Shown here piece after piece: positions 21,036 to 32,890 of a stretch of 64,000 nt of DNA (the first letter of the stretch is position 1; every line of letters starts with the position of its first letter). The stretch is from Bufo bufo (lineage: Eukaryota > Chordata > Amphibia > Anura > Bufonidae): assembly GCF_905171765.1 (NCBI RefSeq), contig NC_053393.1, positions 185,903,921 to 185,967,920 of the forward strand, read 5' to 3'. The translations under genes were made by a program, and so were the position numbers. Below the pieces are notes generated by a model, which was given only the letters and a program-made list of their open reading frames with translations, searched no databases and had not been told where the DNA came from.

Positions 21036-21470
21036 GGCCTAGTTCACACAAACGTATGGCTTTTATAGTTTTTTGTGGTCCGTTTTTCACGGATCCGTTG
21101 TTCCGTTTTTGTTTTCATTGTGTTTCCGTTTCTGTTCCGTTTTTCCGTATGGCATATACAGTATACAGTAATTACATAGAAAAAATTGGGCTGGGCATAA
21201 CATTTTCAATAGATGGTTCCGCAAAAACGGAACAGATACGGAAGACATATGGATGCATTTCGTTTTTTTTTGCGGACCTATTGACTTTAATGGAGCCACG
21301 ACCCGTGATTTACGTACAAATATAGGACAAGCTCTATATTTGTACGGAACGGAAATACGGAAACGGAATGCTTATGGAACACATTCCATTTTTAATGCGG
21401 ACCCATTGAAATGAATAGTTCCGTATACGGACCACAAAAAAACGGCCCGTACACTAGTGTGAACTAGGCC
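21036..21470. mobile_element. Foldback MITE (GGCCTAGTTCACAC)
   Basis: Ends GGCCTAGTTCACACAAACGT and, at right, ACTAGTGTGAACTAGGCC are bounded by TAA at 21033-21035 and 21471-21473. It contains GGGCTGGGCATA and GTCCGCAA-type hairpins also found in 34726-35246, so the two are related families. Confidence 0.9.
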
Positions 21471-21774
21471 TAATAGTGATGGAAAAACATCGGCCAGAAT
21501 GGTTCACGAACGCAAACTCGCATTTGCGATCAAATGTTCGCAAATCGCGCGTTCACGGCGGGCCCCATTGACTTTAGTGGCAGGCGAACCTGAAAAACCT
21601 TCAAGTCATATTTGCAGCCACAAAATACTTACTAGAAGTGCACAAATAGTCCCACAACATGGACAGTGACATACCAGAGGGGGATCATTGGCAAAAATTC
21701 CCACAAAAAATATGTATTTTAATTAGGGGGCATTTTTATGCGTCTTAAAGGGAAACTCTCAAAAATGTGCCCTG

Positions 21775-22080
21775 CTGGAGCCTAGAAAATTTTATTTTAG
21801 GCCACGGGAGTACAGGCCCCAAAAATTAGGCATTCACCTGACAGAAAAGAACTTGTGATTATGTGGCTGGAGGTACATTAGGCGGTCACTGTATAAAATT
21901 TTTACTGTCGGCTAGTACAGGCCCCAAAAATTAGACATTCACCTGACAGAAAAGAACTTGTGATGATGTGGCTATAGGTACATTAGGCAGTCACTGGATA
22001 AAAAATTTACTGTAGGCCAGTTCAGGCCCCAAAAATTAGGCATTCACCTGACAGAAAAGACCTTTTATGCCACTGTTTAT
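21775..22080. repeat. Short tandem repeat, about 120-bp unit, 2-3 copies
   Basis: CAGGCCCCAAAAATTAG-CATTCACCTGACAGAAAAGA appears three times (about 21812, 21914, 22024), each followed by variants of TGATGTGGCT-AGGTACATTAGGC-GTCACTG. It lies 3' of the transposase within the hAT element. Confidence 0.8.
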
Positions 22081-22124
22081 GGTGGCGGATATGTGTGGGC
22101 TGGCATGAGGAAATTCAATTACAC

Positions 22125-24268
22125 GTGGTTGTCAAAGGTGTTGAATTCCTCCGAGATCCATGCATCATTCATTTTTAGAAATGTCCACACTGTCGTGAGC
22201 TAGGGGAGTGCGCTTATCGGTCACAATCCCCCTGCTGCGCTGAACATCCTTTCGGACAAGACACTCGATGAGGGGCAAGCCAAGAGTTCCATGGCAAATT
22301 GTGCCAGCTCTGGTCACAGGTCAAGCCTGCGCACCCAGTAGTCCAGGGGTTCCTGGCTTCTCAGAGCGTCCACATTGGCCGTTAACCCGATGTAGTCGGA
22401 CACCTGTCGGTCTAGGCGTTCCCTGAGGCTGGATCCGGAGGGCAGCTGTCAATGGGTTGGCTGCAAGAATGATCTCATATCCAAAATGACCAACACATCT
22501 TCAAACTGCCCTCTTCTTGCAGGTGCTGTAGGATTGGTACCCACACCTGTTTCGCTGTGGGTAGAAATTCCTCTGCCAGTGCCCGCAACAGCAGAATGCA
22601 GCATCTCTGGCAGCAAGGCCTGGAAATGCTGCATTCTGCCAGCCCTCTGTGATGCTGGTAACATATCCGCCATTTTGTGTTTGTACCGGGGGTCTAAGTA
22701 CGCTGCCACCCAGTACTGGTCTTTGCCCTTTATGTTTTTTATACAGGGGTCCTTCTTAAAACACTGGAGCATGAAGGCCCCCATTTTCACTAAATTGGAA
22801 GAGGTGGAGCGCCCTGGATCCTGCTCATCGCCCAGGAGAATGACGTCTTCGGTCTCCTCCCCCCAGCCACGGACAACACGAGGGATCCCTGAAAAGTTTA
22901 AAGTCCCCTCAAAGCCGGCTCTTCTTGCTCCTCCTCCCCCCAGGCACCATCTCCCTCTGACTCCTCTTCAGAGTCCTGATAACTTGTCTCAGATGGAGTA
23001 GCCCCCCTGGGAATTCATTCAGCATTGCGACTTCCTCATCTTACTGCTCCTCGACGGCTTGATCAATGACACAACGCAATGCATGCTCCAAAAAGAAGGT
23101 GTAAGGTATGATGTGACCCTGGCTGCGACTGACCAGTTTGGTGATCTCATCAAATTGCTGCAGAAGTCTGCATGTGCCGTGCATGAGCAGTCACTGGTGC
23201 GGTGAAAAAAAAAAAAACTCCCCAGAAGCTGTCCTGCTGCAGAGTTCGTACAGGTAGCCGTTAACAGCACGTTGCTGCTGGAGCAGCCTATCAAGAATAT
23301 ACAAGGTAGAGTTTCAGCTCGTTGGGCTGTCCCAAATCAGATGTCTGATGGGCAAGTGGTGTCACCGCTGAATGTCAGCAAGGCGAGCCTTTACCATGTA
23401 AGATCTTCTAAAATGGCCAAGACATCCTGGACCCCGGGGTATTTGGCAACAAATCGCTGCACGACTAAGTTCAGAATGTGTGCCATGCATGGCATGTGTG
23501 TCATTTTGCCCTGTTTCAGCACGCTCAGCAGATTGGCACCGTTGTTGCACACCACTTTACCAACTGTCAAATTGAGCAGCCACTGATTGGCCTGTGACCA
23601 CAGAGCTTAAAGCAGTGTAGGACCAGTGTGGCTCTTGGCTTCCAGGCACAACAGCCGCAGCACAGAATGGCAATTTCTCACCTGGGACATCGAATAGATT
23701 TTGGGGAGCTTGGGGGGCGCAGCGGAAGAGGTGGTAGCAGTGGAAAAGGAGGAGTCAGCCGAGAAGGAGACAGAGGATGGAGTAGGAGGAGGAGAAGAAG
23801 AGGCAGGCCGCATGCAATCCTTGGCGGTAACACCAAATCCACACAGGTGCCACGGGTTACATGCTTGACGGCCGTCAGAAGGCTCACCCAGTGGACAGTA
23901 AAAGTTATGTACCTTCCCTGCCCGTGTTTGCTAGACCACGTGTCTGTGGTCAGATGTATCTTGGCTCCGACACTGTGTGCCAGAGATACATTCACTTCCT
24001 GCTGAGCGTGGCCATATAGCTCTGGGATGCCCTTCTGGGAAAAATATTTCCTTCCGGGGACCTTCCATTGCAGTGTGCCAATGGCCCCAAATTTTCTAAA
24101 GGCCTCCGAGTCTACCAGTTTATATGGCAGTAGTTGGTGGGCTAGCAGTTCCAACAAGCCAGCAGTCAGCCATTGGGCAAGAGGGTTATCCGGCATCATC
24201 AACTTTTTACGCTCGAACATTTGGGCCATGGAAGCCTGCCTCTTGCCAGATGAATGTGACGAAGGCAC
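22125..24268 (-). pseudogene. hAT (ZBED-like) transposase, broken
   Basis: The N-terminal piece at 23810-24268 reads AQMFERKKLMMPDNPLAQWL and FRKFGAIGTLQWKVPGRKYF, then VGAKIHLTTDTWSSKHGQGR. The last is the first catalytic Asp region of hAT transposases (TTDTWSS). Further blocks are in 23019-23590. YWVAAYLDPRYKHKM is at 22449-22790. The dimerisation block DYWVRRLDL...PSSSVLSERMFSAAGG is in about 22210-22350. Several stops and frameshifts divide it. It would have catalysed cut-and-paste transposition with an 8-bp duplication. The family also gave rise to vertebrate ZBED genes, but nothing here suggests domestication. Confidence 0.8.
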
Positions 24269-24718
24269 AGTGAAAGGTGTAGTAAAGGAAAATGGGAGGA
24301 GAGAGGAGAAGGAGAAGAGGCAGGTAGAGATGTCCCGAATAGTTCGCTGGCGAATAGTTCCCGGCGAACATAGCTTGTTCGCGTTCGCCGCGGCGGGCGA
24401 ACATATGCGATGTTCGGTCCACCCCTATACATCATCATTGAGTAAACTTTGAACCTGTACCTCACAGTCAGCAGACACATTCCAGCCAATCAGCAGCAGA
24501 CCCTCCCTCCCAGACCCTCCCACCTCCTGGACAGCATCCATTTTAGATTCATTCGGAAGCTGCATTCTTAGTGAGAGGAGGGACAGTGTAGCTGCTGCTG
24601 ATTTAATAGGGAAATCGATAGCTAGGCTAGTGTATTCAGTGTCCACTACAGTCCTGAAGGACTCATCTGATCTCTTCTGTAAGGACAGCACCCCAAAAAG
24701 CCCTTTTTAGGGCTAGAA

Positions 24719-27385
24719 CATCAGTCTGCTTTTTTTTTTTTTCTGTGTAATCTAATTGCAGTTGCCTGCCATCGTGTGTGTCAGGCTCACAGCATATACT
24801 GTGCCCACTTGCCCAAAGCCACCACTCATATCTGGTGTCACAATAGCTTGCATTAAAAAAAATAATAATAATTTTTGGACTGTAATAATCAGTCTGCTTT
24901 TTTTTCCCTGTGTAATCTAATTGCAGTTGCCTGCGTGCCAGCGTGTGTGTCAGGCTCACAGCGTATACCGTGCCCACTTGTCCAGTGCCACCACTCATAT
25001 CTGGTGTCACAATAGCTTGCATTTAAAAAAAAAACTTTTTTGACTGTAATAATCAGTCTGCTTTTTTTTTTTTCCTGTGTAATCTAATTGTAGTTGCCTG
25101 CCTGCCAGCGTTTGTGTCAGGCTCACAGCGTATACCGTGCCCACTTGCCCAGTGCCACCACTCATATCTGGTGTCACAATAGCTTGCATTTGAAAAAACA
25201 AAAAACTTTGACTGTAATAATCAGTCTGCTTTTTTTCCCCTGTGTAATCTAATTGCAGTTGCCTGCGTGCCAGCGTGTGTGTCAGGCTCACAGCGTATAC
25301 CGTGCCCACTTGTCCAGTGCCACCACTCATATCTGGTGTCACAATAGCTTGCATTTAAAAAAAAAACTTTTTTGACTGTAATAATCAGTCTGCTTTTTTT
25401 TTCTTCCTGTGTAATCTAATTGTAGTTGCCTGCCTGCCAGCGTGTGTGTCAGGCTCACAGCGTATACCGTGCCCACTTGCCCAGTGCCACCACTCATATC
25501 TGGTGTCACAATAGCTTGCATTTGAAAAAACAAAAAACTTTGACTGTAATAATCAGTCTGCTTTTTTTTTTTCCTGTGTAATCTAATTGTAGTTGCCTGC
25601 CTGCCAGCGTGTGTGTCAGGCTCACAGCGTATACCGTGCCCACTTGCCCAGTGCCACCACTCATCTCTGGTGTCACAATAGCTTGCATTTGAAAAAACAA
25701 AAAACTTTGACTGTAATAATCAGTCTGCTTTTTTTCCCCCTGTGTAATCTAATTGCAGTTGCCTGCCTGCCAGCGTGTGTGTCTGGCTCACAGCGTATAC
25801 CGTGCCCACTTGCCCAGTGCCACCACTCATATCTGGTGTCACAATAGCTTGCATTTAAAAAATAAGAAAAAAACTTTTTTGACTGTAATAATCAGTCTGC
25901 TTTTTTTCCCCTGTGTAATCTAATTGCAGTTGCCTGCGTGCCAGTGTGTGTGTCAGGCTCACAGCGTATACCGTGCCCACTTGTCCAGTGCCACCACTCA
26001 TATCTGGTGTCACAATAGCTTGCATTTAAAAAAAAAACTTTTTTGACTGTAATAATCAGTCTGCTTTTTTTTTTTCCTGTGTAATCTAATTGTAGTTGCC
26101 TGCCTGCCAGCGTGTGTGTCAGGCTCACAGCGTATACCGTGCCCACTTGCCCAGTGCCACCACTCATATCTGGTGTCACAATAGCTTGCATTTGAAAAAA
26201 CAAAAAACTTTGACTGTAATAATCAGTCTGCTTTTTTTTTTTCCTGTGTAATCTAATTGTAGTTGCCTGCCTGCCAGCGTGTGTGTCAGGCTCACAGCGT
26301 ATACCGTGCCCACTTGCCCAGTGCCACCACTCATATCTGGTGTCACAATAGCTTGCATTTGAAAAAACAAAAAACTTTGACTGTAATAATCAGTCTGCTT
26401 TTTTTCCCCCTGTGTAATCTAATTGCAGTTGCCTGCCTGCCAGCGTGTGTGTCTGGCTCACAGCGTATACCGTGCCCACTTGCCCAGTGCCACCACTCAT
26501 ATCTGGTGTCACAATAGCTTGCATTTAAAAAATAAGAAAAAAACTTTTTTGACTGTAATAATCAGTCTGCTTTTTTTTCCCTGTGTAATCTAATTGCAGT
26601 TGCCTGCGTGCCAGCGTGTGTGTCAGGCTCACAGCGTATACCGTGCCCACTTGTCCAGTGCCACCACTCATATCTGGTGTCACAATAGCTTGCATTTAAA
26701 AAAAAAACTTTTTTGACTGTAATAATCAGTCTGCTTTTTTTTTTTCCTGTGTAATCTAATTGTAGTTGCCTGCCTGCCAGCGTGTGTGTCAGGCTCACAG
26801 CGTATACCGTGCCCACTTGCCCAGTGCCACCACTCATATCTGGTGTCACAATAGCTTGCATTTGAAAAAACAAAAAACTTTGACTGTAATAATCAGTCTG
26901 CTTTTTTTCCCCCTGTGTAATCTAATTGCAGTTGCCTGCCTGCCAGCGTGTGTGTCTGGCTCACAGCGTATACAGTGCCCACTTGCCCAGTGCCACCACT
27001 CATCTCTGGTGTCACAATAGCTTGCATTTAAAAAAAATGTAAAAAAAATTTTTGACTGTAATAATCAGTCTGCTTTTTTTCCTCCTGTGTAATCTAATTG
27101 CAGTTGCCTGCCTGCCAGCGTGTGTGTCAGGCTCACAGCGTATACCGTACCCACTTGCCCAGTGCCACCACTCATATCTGGTGTCACAATAGCTTGCATT
27201 TAAAATAAAATAAAACTTTTTTGACTGTAATAATCAGTCTGCTTTTTTTTCCCTGTGTAATCTAATTGCAGTTGCCTGCCTGCCAGCGTGTGTGTCAGGC
27301 TCACAGCGTATACTGTGCCCACTTGCCCAGTGCCACCACTCATATCTGGTGTCACAATAGCTTGCATTTAAAAAAAAAACATTGG
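24719..27385 (+). repeat. Satellite array, 168-bp unit, 16 copies
   Basis: Each unit contains AATCAGTCTGCTTTTTTT, GTGTAATCTAATTGCAGTTG, CACAGCGTATACCGTGCCCA and GGTGTCACAATAGCTTGCAT. The last block recurs at about 24834, 25003, 25168, 25336, 25503, 25670, 25837, 26004, 26171, 26338, 26507, 26675, 26842, 27009, 27181 and 27350. Variants alternate (TGCCTGCGTGCC / TGCCTGCCTGCC; TTTGAAAAAACAAAAAACTT / TTTAAAAAA), and the order of variants repeats every four units (about 670 bp), so there is higher-order structure. Because 168 is divisible by three, frames stay open across units. Confidence 0.95.
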
Positions 27386-27589
27386 CCCACACTGCAGAAT
27401 CATTGTTTTCTGGGTCACTTAACTGTCGCTGAACTACCTCAGCACGACCATAGGCTTTGTAAAACCCCCATTGCCTGCAATCTCCCAAATGTGCACATGA
27501 GCACAGTCATAACTACACCAAGATTGACGCATAGAGGTATAAAATTTATGTCATGAGTGTGTCAACTATTGACAACTCTTTGCGATTGT

Positions 27590-28090
27590 CTAAAATCTAT
27601 TCCATACACGTCCCCTGATAGGAGACGTAACAGGGATTAAACTGATAAGAATAGAACAACATAACACACCACAACTATCTGGTGGCACATTAGAGTGCAC
27701 GCGCAGTGCCCCAAATTTGAAGTAGGAGGACTGACCAAGCATCTTTTTCCATCTCCCCGTTCCTAAAATTGATGCCATATACACGTCCCCTGATAGGGGA
27801 CAAAACAGGAATTAAACTGATAAGAATAGAACATAACACACCACAACTATCTGGTGGCACATTAGATTGCACGCGCAGTGCACCAAATTTGAAGTAGGAG
27901 GACCGACCAAGCATCTTTTTCCATCTCCCCGTTCCTAAAATCGATGCCATATACACGTCCCCTGATAGGGGACGTAACAGGGATTAAACTGATAGGAATA
28001 GTACTACTTAACACACCTTATAATAATAATAATAATAATAATACTAGTGGACGTAACAGGGATTAAACTGATAGTTATAGTACTATTTAA
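27590..28090 (+). repeat. Tandem repeat, about 174-bp unit, 2.5 copies, plus (TAA)n
   Basis: TACACGTCCCCTGATAGG begins units at about 27604, 27780 and 27952. Each carries CACCACAACTATCTGGTGGC and AGCATCTTTTTCCATCTCCC. A (TAA)n run lies at about 28019-28046, after which a fragment of the unit (GGACGTAACAGGGATTAAAC) recurs. Confidence 0.85.
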
Positions 28091-28769
28091 CACACCTTAT
28101 AATAGCGCAGAGAGAGGCAATGCAGAGAGAGGAGTCTGAAGAAGAGGAGTCAGAAGAGGAAGGTGGCTTTGAGGAGGTGGAAGACCAACCACAGCAGGCG
28201 TCCCAGGGGGCTTGTTGTCACCTTTCATGGACCCTTGGTGTTGTACGTGGCTGGGTGGAGGAAGAGACCTTCAATGACATCAGTGAGGACAAGGAACGGG
28301 ACATGGCTAGCTTGCTATCCAACCTTGTGCAAATGGACTGTTTGCGGTTGTTTGCGGTGCGTTAAACGGGGAGTTTGGTCTGTCACTGTGAAGCGGGCGT
28401 AACCCTTACACTACCTGATCGATACAACATCATACCTGATGTTTTAAAGCACGTTATTCCAAACAATTTAGGAATGTTAGGTGATTTATGCCCTTTATGG
28501 ATTAAAACCCGAATCTGCGTCAACTACGTAATTTTCCATGGGAGTTTTGCCATGGATCCCTCTCCAGCATGCCACAGTCCAGGTGTTAGTCCCCTTGAAA
28601 CAACTTTTCCATCACTATTGTGGCCAGAAAGAGTCCCTGTGGGTTTTAAAATTCGCCTGCCTATTGAAGTCTATGGCGGTTCGCCCGGTTTGCCCGTTTG
28701 CAAACATTTGCGAAAATTCGCGTTCGCGAACGGAAAATTTGATGTTCGCGACATCTCTCTAATCATCAT

Positions 28770-29325
28770 TACAAAACTGCTGCAATGGAAGCAGGAAGCA
28801 TACAAGAACAGAAACATCATGAGTACGTTGATTATGTGGGTAAAAACATATATTTTGTTTGATTTGTTTGTTTAATGGTATAGTATTTGGAACATCACTC
28901 ATCTATTAGACTCTTCTAAAGCGTAAAGTTTTATTTTTTATTAGATACTAAAACAGCAAACTACTTCTTTTATGTCAGCCAAATTCTAGTAGTTGTCATT
29001 ATTTTGGCATCATGTCCATCTCTGTCTTCAAAGCTTGTTTTGTACTAGCAAATATTTTTCCCTCGCCACCAGATTTGCATTTGTGTAATTGCATTTTGGC
29101 TCAAAAACTCATTCATTTCCTTTCATGCTATTGTAGCATCCAATAACACAGATGTTAGGTAGTCATCACTTAAACATGAAAACAACTTTTGGTAAACTGT
29201 AGAATTTGGAAAAAAAAACAAGCTCTCAGCCTCTAAGTACCTTATTAAACAGGGTGGTATCAATTTGTAAGTAAATATGTTGCTCAGACTTTCAAAATGT
29301 TGTTGACACTATTATGGTACATTAT
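28770..29325. other. Anonymous AT-rich stretch
   Basis: No gene or repeat structure recognised. Confidence 0.4.
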
Positions 29326-29328
29326 TAC

Positions 29329-29577
29329 GGTACTTTCACACTTGCGTTAAACTGTTCCGGCACTGAGTTCCGTCCTAGGGGCTCAATACCGGAAAAGAAC
29401 TGATCAGGCATATCCCCATGCATTCTGAATGGAGAGTAATCCGTTCAGGATGCATCAGGATGTCTTCAGTTCAGTCTATTTTCCTTTACAGGATGGAGAA
29501 AATACTGCAACATGCTGCGGTTTTATCTCCGTTCAAAATTCCGGAACACTTGCCATGCAGCAAGTGTGAAAGTACCC
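29329..29577. mobile_element. Foldback MITE (GGTACTTTCACACTTGCG)
   Basis: Ends GGTACTTTCACACTTGCG and, at right, CAAGTGTGAAAGTACCC have TAA at 29578-29580. It is noncoding, with CCGGAA palindromes. Confidence 0.8.
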
Positions 29578-29635
29578 TAATCAATATACAGAAAGAGTAG
29601 TGTTTTTCAAGACACACAAATGCATCTCCAATTAA

Positions 29636-30054
29636 GGCTACTTTCACACTAGCGTTAATATTTTCCGGTATTGAGATCCGTCATAGGATCTCAATACCGG
29701 AAGTAAACGCTTCCGTTTTGTCCCCATTCATTGTCAATTGGGACAAAACGTAACTGAACAGAACGGAATGCTCCAAAATGCATTCCTTTCCGTTCTCATA
29801 CCGGAAAGCAAACCACAGCATTCCGTCCTGGGATGGGGACGGATCCGTTTTCTCTGACACAATCTGACACAATAGAAAACGGATTAGTTTCCCATTGACT
29901 TTCAATGGAGTTCGTGATGGATCCGTCTTGACTATGTTAAAGATAATACAACCGAATCCGTTCATAACGGATGCAGAGGGTTGTATTATCAGTAACGGAA
30001 GCGTTTTTGCTGAACTCTGCCAGATCCAGCAAAAACGCTAGTGTGAAAGTAGCC
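29636..30054. mobile_element. Foldback MITE (GGCTACTTTCACACTAGCG)
   Basis: Inverted ends GGCTACTTTCACACTAGCGT and its complement have TAA at both sides (29633-29635, 30055-30057). It contains AACGGATCCGT and TTGTATTAT blocks shared with 33679-34093 and 49568-52746. Confidence 0.9.
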
Positions 30055-30057
30055 TAA

Positions 30058-30584
30058 CAGCAAATGCAGTGGCAAGAGGACAGGCATAATTATATTAAAT
30101 CATAACCAATTGTGGATCATATTAGGGGGGTTTGAGTCGGCAGCCCCGGACCTGAACACCTCTGTGGGGCCCATCACCGCCTCAAATGCACATATTACAG
30201 AATGTAAAGCATCAGCAGCAGCTTCTCTAGACCCTTCTCTCCCCACCGCAGGCCTGACTTCCATACTGCCCGCCTGTCATATTACATCCATCAGGACGTT
30301 CTGTGAGGGACTCAAGCCCGATGCCTCCTCCTCCATCCTGTCTCCTCTTCAGACTGGGGTTACAGCAGCAGCATGGCAAGAAGGAGGAGAAGGTGGCTCT
30401 AGCCTTGATCCCCGCAAAGAATTTTCTCCTGACATGAAATTTGATGTTGGTGGATTTCTAATGGAATCCCAATGAAAAATTATGATGGGACCTTGAAACT
30501 TGATTAGCTCACTCGAACCATATAGGTTGATCTCTCAGGTATCATGTTTGTCCCATTCTCCTGCCTCATGGATGTTCTATTTGA
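30058..30584. other. Noncoding stretch with an unsupported small frame
   Basis: A 121-codon open frame at 30110-30475 (+) shows no domain, has Ser/Ala-rich composition and no recognisable relative. I regard it as chance. Confidence 0.35.
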
Positions 30585-30815
30585 TTCATATCACCGAGCC
30601 ACCTTGGCAGTGCTGGAGTCCTAGGTTCGAATCTGACCAAGGACAACATCTGCACGGAGTTTGTATGTTCTCCCTGTGTTTGTGTGGGTTTCCTCCCACA
30701 CTCCAAAGACCTACTGATAGGGACCTTAGATTGTGAGCCCCATTGAGGACAGTTGGATGTAAAGCGCTGTGGAATATAGTAGAGCTGTATAAGTGCATAA
30801 AATAAATAAATACTA
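30585..30815 (+). mobile_element. tRNA-headed SINE with L2-type tail, copy 2
   Basis: It contains GGTTCGAATCT (polymerase III B box), then GGAGTTTGTATGTTCTCCCT and GTGGGTTTCCTCCCACACTC. An L2-type 3' tail GACCTTAGATTGTGAGCCCC...GTAAAGCGCTGTGGAATATA and an ATAAATAAATA end follow. The tail would let it borrow L2 LINE machinery. The minus-strand copy is at 18470-18640. Confidence 0.85.
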
Positions 30816-30879
30816 AATATCTCATCCACTTGAAGTTTGTCACATGGATTTCTTATTATTATTACTAGTTTACCCAGCA

Positions 30880-31020
30880 CTGGGCCACAAGACGCAGGCC
30901 ATGCTCAGGGAACTTCTACATTATCTGTGCTCAAAGAGTTATTATTGGGTTATCTGTGGTGTTACACAGGACTGAAGGTAACATCTACTACATTGTTTGG
31001 AGGGAATACGGTGGCTCTCC
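30880..31020 (+). repeat. Detached units of the 63-bp minisatellite
   Basis: ACTTCTACATTATCTGTGCTC and GGTGTTACACAGGACTGAAGG match the array at 32095-32890. The two pieces are separated by a Penelope-type tail. Confidence 0.65.
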
Positions 31021-31084
31021 TGTGTGGGCAATATGCAAGGTGCACGTGTCTAAGCTGACTCACCCAGTCAGAAAAGGCAGGCGT

Positions 31085-32000
31085 ATAGGAACATAGGAAG
31101 ACTCTATATGAGGTCACCAGCAGATATCAACAAAGGACAAGGGATAGTGCGTATATGATAAAAAACTATATTTATTTGGGTAGTAATAAAAACGTTATCA
31201 ATATAGGTCACTCCCAATGTACGGGGAGAGGAGGGGGTGGTGTAAAATAGATGAATGGATAAATGAATAAAGAAAAATAAAAAATAATGTGAAAATGTGA
31301 TGATAAAACACCCTGTATTGGGCTATAAGTCCAGAATCATGGTATGTAGAACTTTAAATATTAGACAAATATAGTCAATAGTCTGAGATTGGTTCAGTTG
31401 ATTAAAATAGGTAAAAAGTTAGTACAAAGCTCTAAATTGTGACAGGTTTAAAAGAATATATCAGCAGCATTCCAGATCCGATGTATGTGTATACACAGCT
31501 ATGCAAAGGTTATTTTCAGCGAACCAGTGCCTGGTGGCGTCCCACCTAAAATTGGCTATCTGGTCGCTGTTACCTTTCTGGAGGATCGTCGGTTCTTCTA
31601 TGTGGGTGTCTCCGTGCAGGATCCTCTGTGTGCTGTGGATGCTTAGTGCGGTTATGGATAGACGGGGCCGGCAGCGCGGTTGCAGATGGTTGCGATGACC
31701 GCGAAGGGCTGCTGTTTGTGGATCGGTCTGTCGGTGCGAATGTTGCTGTCTTTTCCTCTGGTCAGAGGGCTGCTGACTGTGTCTGGCGTTCTTGCCACGT
31801 TCGGCAGTTTAGCGCGCGCTTTAATTCCCGGTATTGTCAATGGATGGATGGAGGCCGCCTGATGGTGCAGGGGAGTTTGGAAGTGCTTCCCAGGGCTTGG
31901 ATAACCATACGAGTTTCGAAGGATTGCAGCCTTCTTCATGTAACAGCCTGCCAGGGTTTAAATGTCCTCATCAGGTTGCATCAAAAAACCGGGATGGATT
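31085..32000 (-). mobile_element. Penelope-type tail, minus strand
   Basis: On the minus strand it contains CCTGATGAGGACATTTAAAC and, downstream, ATGAAGA-AGG-CTGCAAT-CCT-TCGAAAC (31914-31939), the CTGANGA...GAAA arrangement seen in other such tails. No reverse transcriptase remains. The outer limits are approximate and no target duplication was found. Confidence 0.4.
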
Positions 32001-32094
32001 GAAAAGGGCGGGAGAAAAGGGCGGGAAAAAATGGAAACTTTATTGTCTAAAAAAAAAAAAGAAAGGGAAACTTTATTGTCTAGAAGTTGTCAAA

Positions 32095-32890
32095 AAACAT
32101 CTACTACATGATCTGTTTTCAAAGAGTTATCACTGTGCTGTCAGTGGTATTACACAGGACTGCAGGTGAAACCTACTACATTATCTGTACTGAAAGAGCT
32201 ATCACTGTGGTGTTACATAGGACTGCAGGTGACATCTACTACATTATCTGTACTGAAAGAGCTATCACTGTGGTGTTACATAGGACTGCAGGTGACATCT
32301 ACTACATTATCTGTACTGAAAGAGCTATCACTGTGGTGTTACATAGGACTGCAGGTGACACCTACTACATTATCTGTACTGAAAGAGCTATCACTGTGGT
32401 GATACATAGGACTGCAGGTGACATCTACATTATCGGTACTCAGGGGTTATCACAGTATTACCTGTGGTGTTACATAGGATTGAAGGTTATGTCTACTACA
32501 TGATCTGTTTTCAAAGAGTTATCACAATGGTATCTGTGGTGTTACATAGGACTGCAGGTGACACCTACTACATTATTTGTACTGAAAGAGCCAACACTGT
32601 GGTGTTACATAGGACTGCAGGTGACACCTACTACATTATCTGTACTGAAAGAGCCAACACTGTGGTGTTACATTGGATTGCAGGTGACATCTACTACATT
32701 ATCGGTACTCAGGGGTTATCACAGTATTACCTGTGGTGTTACATAGGACTGAAGGTAATGTCTACTACATGATCTCTACTCATAGAGCTATCACTGTGTT
32801 ATCTGAGGTGTTACATAGTACTTCAGGTACCAGCTACTACATGATCTGTAATCAGAAAGTTCTCTCTTATCTGTGGTGTTACACAGGATA
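32095..32890 (+). repeat. Minisatellite, about 63-bp unit, 12 copies
   Basis: Units read TCTACTACATTATCTGTACT...ATCACTGTGGTGTTACATAG-GACTGCAGGTGACA. They begin near 32100, 32172, 32235, 32297, 32360, 32424, 32492, 32567, 32630, 32692, 32760 and 32832. Spacing is 62-63 bp in the homogeneous middle and 68-75 bp at the edges. The same unit appears inverted inside the hAT element at 37468-37600. Confidence 0.9.

Larger units (their letters stand above)
21482..24310 (-). mobile_element. hAT element, ZBED type, decayed
   Basis: The stretch contains hAT transposase blocks from the C-terminal dimerisation region (about 22125) up to the N-terminal part (about 24268), all on the minus strand. The left end has a GTTCACGAACGCAAACTCGC...GCGCGTTCACGG palindromic segment, similar to the ends of the neighbouring element. 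Its right end is lost where the second element starts at about 24315. Confidence 0.75.
24315..28765. mobile_element. hAT-like element built around a satellite array
   Basis: It starts AGATGTCCCGAATAGTTCGC... and ends ...GATGTTCGCGACATCTCTC. The ends are palindromic GTTCGCG-type sequence in inverted order. Inside are a 168-bp satellite (24719-27385), a 174-bp tandem repeat (27590-28090), an acidic-coding scrap (28090-28365, EEESEEEGGFEEVED) and a conserved 3' noncoding part. No transposase is present, so it would depend on a relative such as 21482-24310. The 8-bp duplication could not be confirmed. Confidence 0.6.

Noticed and set aside
24719..27385. CRISPR-like regular array
   Set aside because: The repeats are 168 bp with no unique spacers and lie in vertebrate DNA; this is satellite DNA.
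24663..27488. Repeated minus-strand frames of about 64-119 codons (MQAIVTPDMSGGTGQ...)
   Set aside because: They arise because the satellite unit is 168 bp, a multiple of three. They are interrupted in most units, and there is no sign of selection on protein.
30110..30475. 121-codon frame between a MITE and a SINE
   Set aside because: No domain, no homologue recognised and no codon or context evidence.
31501..32169. Open frames up to 124 codons near the 63-bp minisatellite
   Set aside because: They lie in a Penelope-type tail read on the wrong strand and end in homopolymer A and repeat units.
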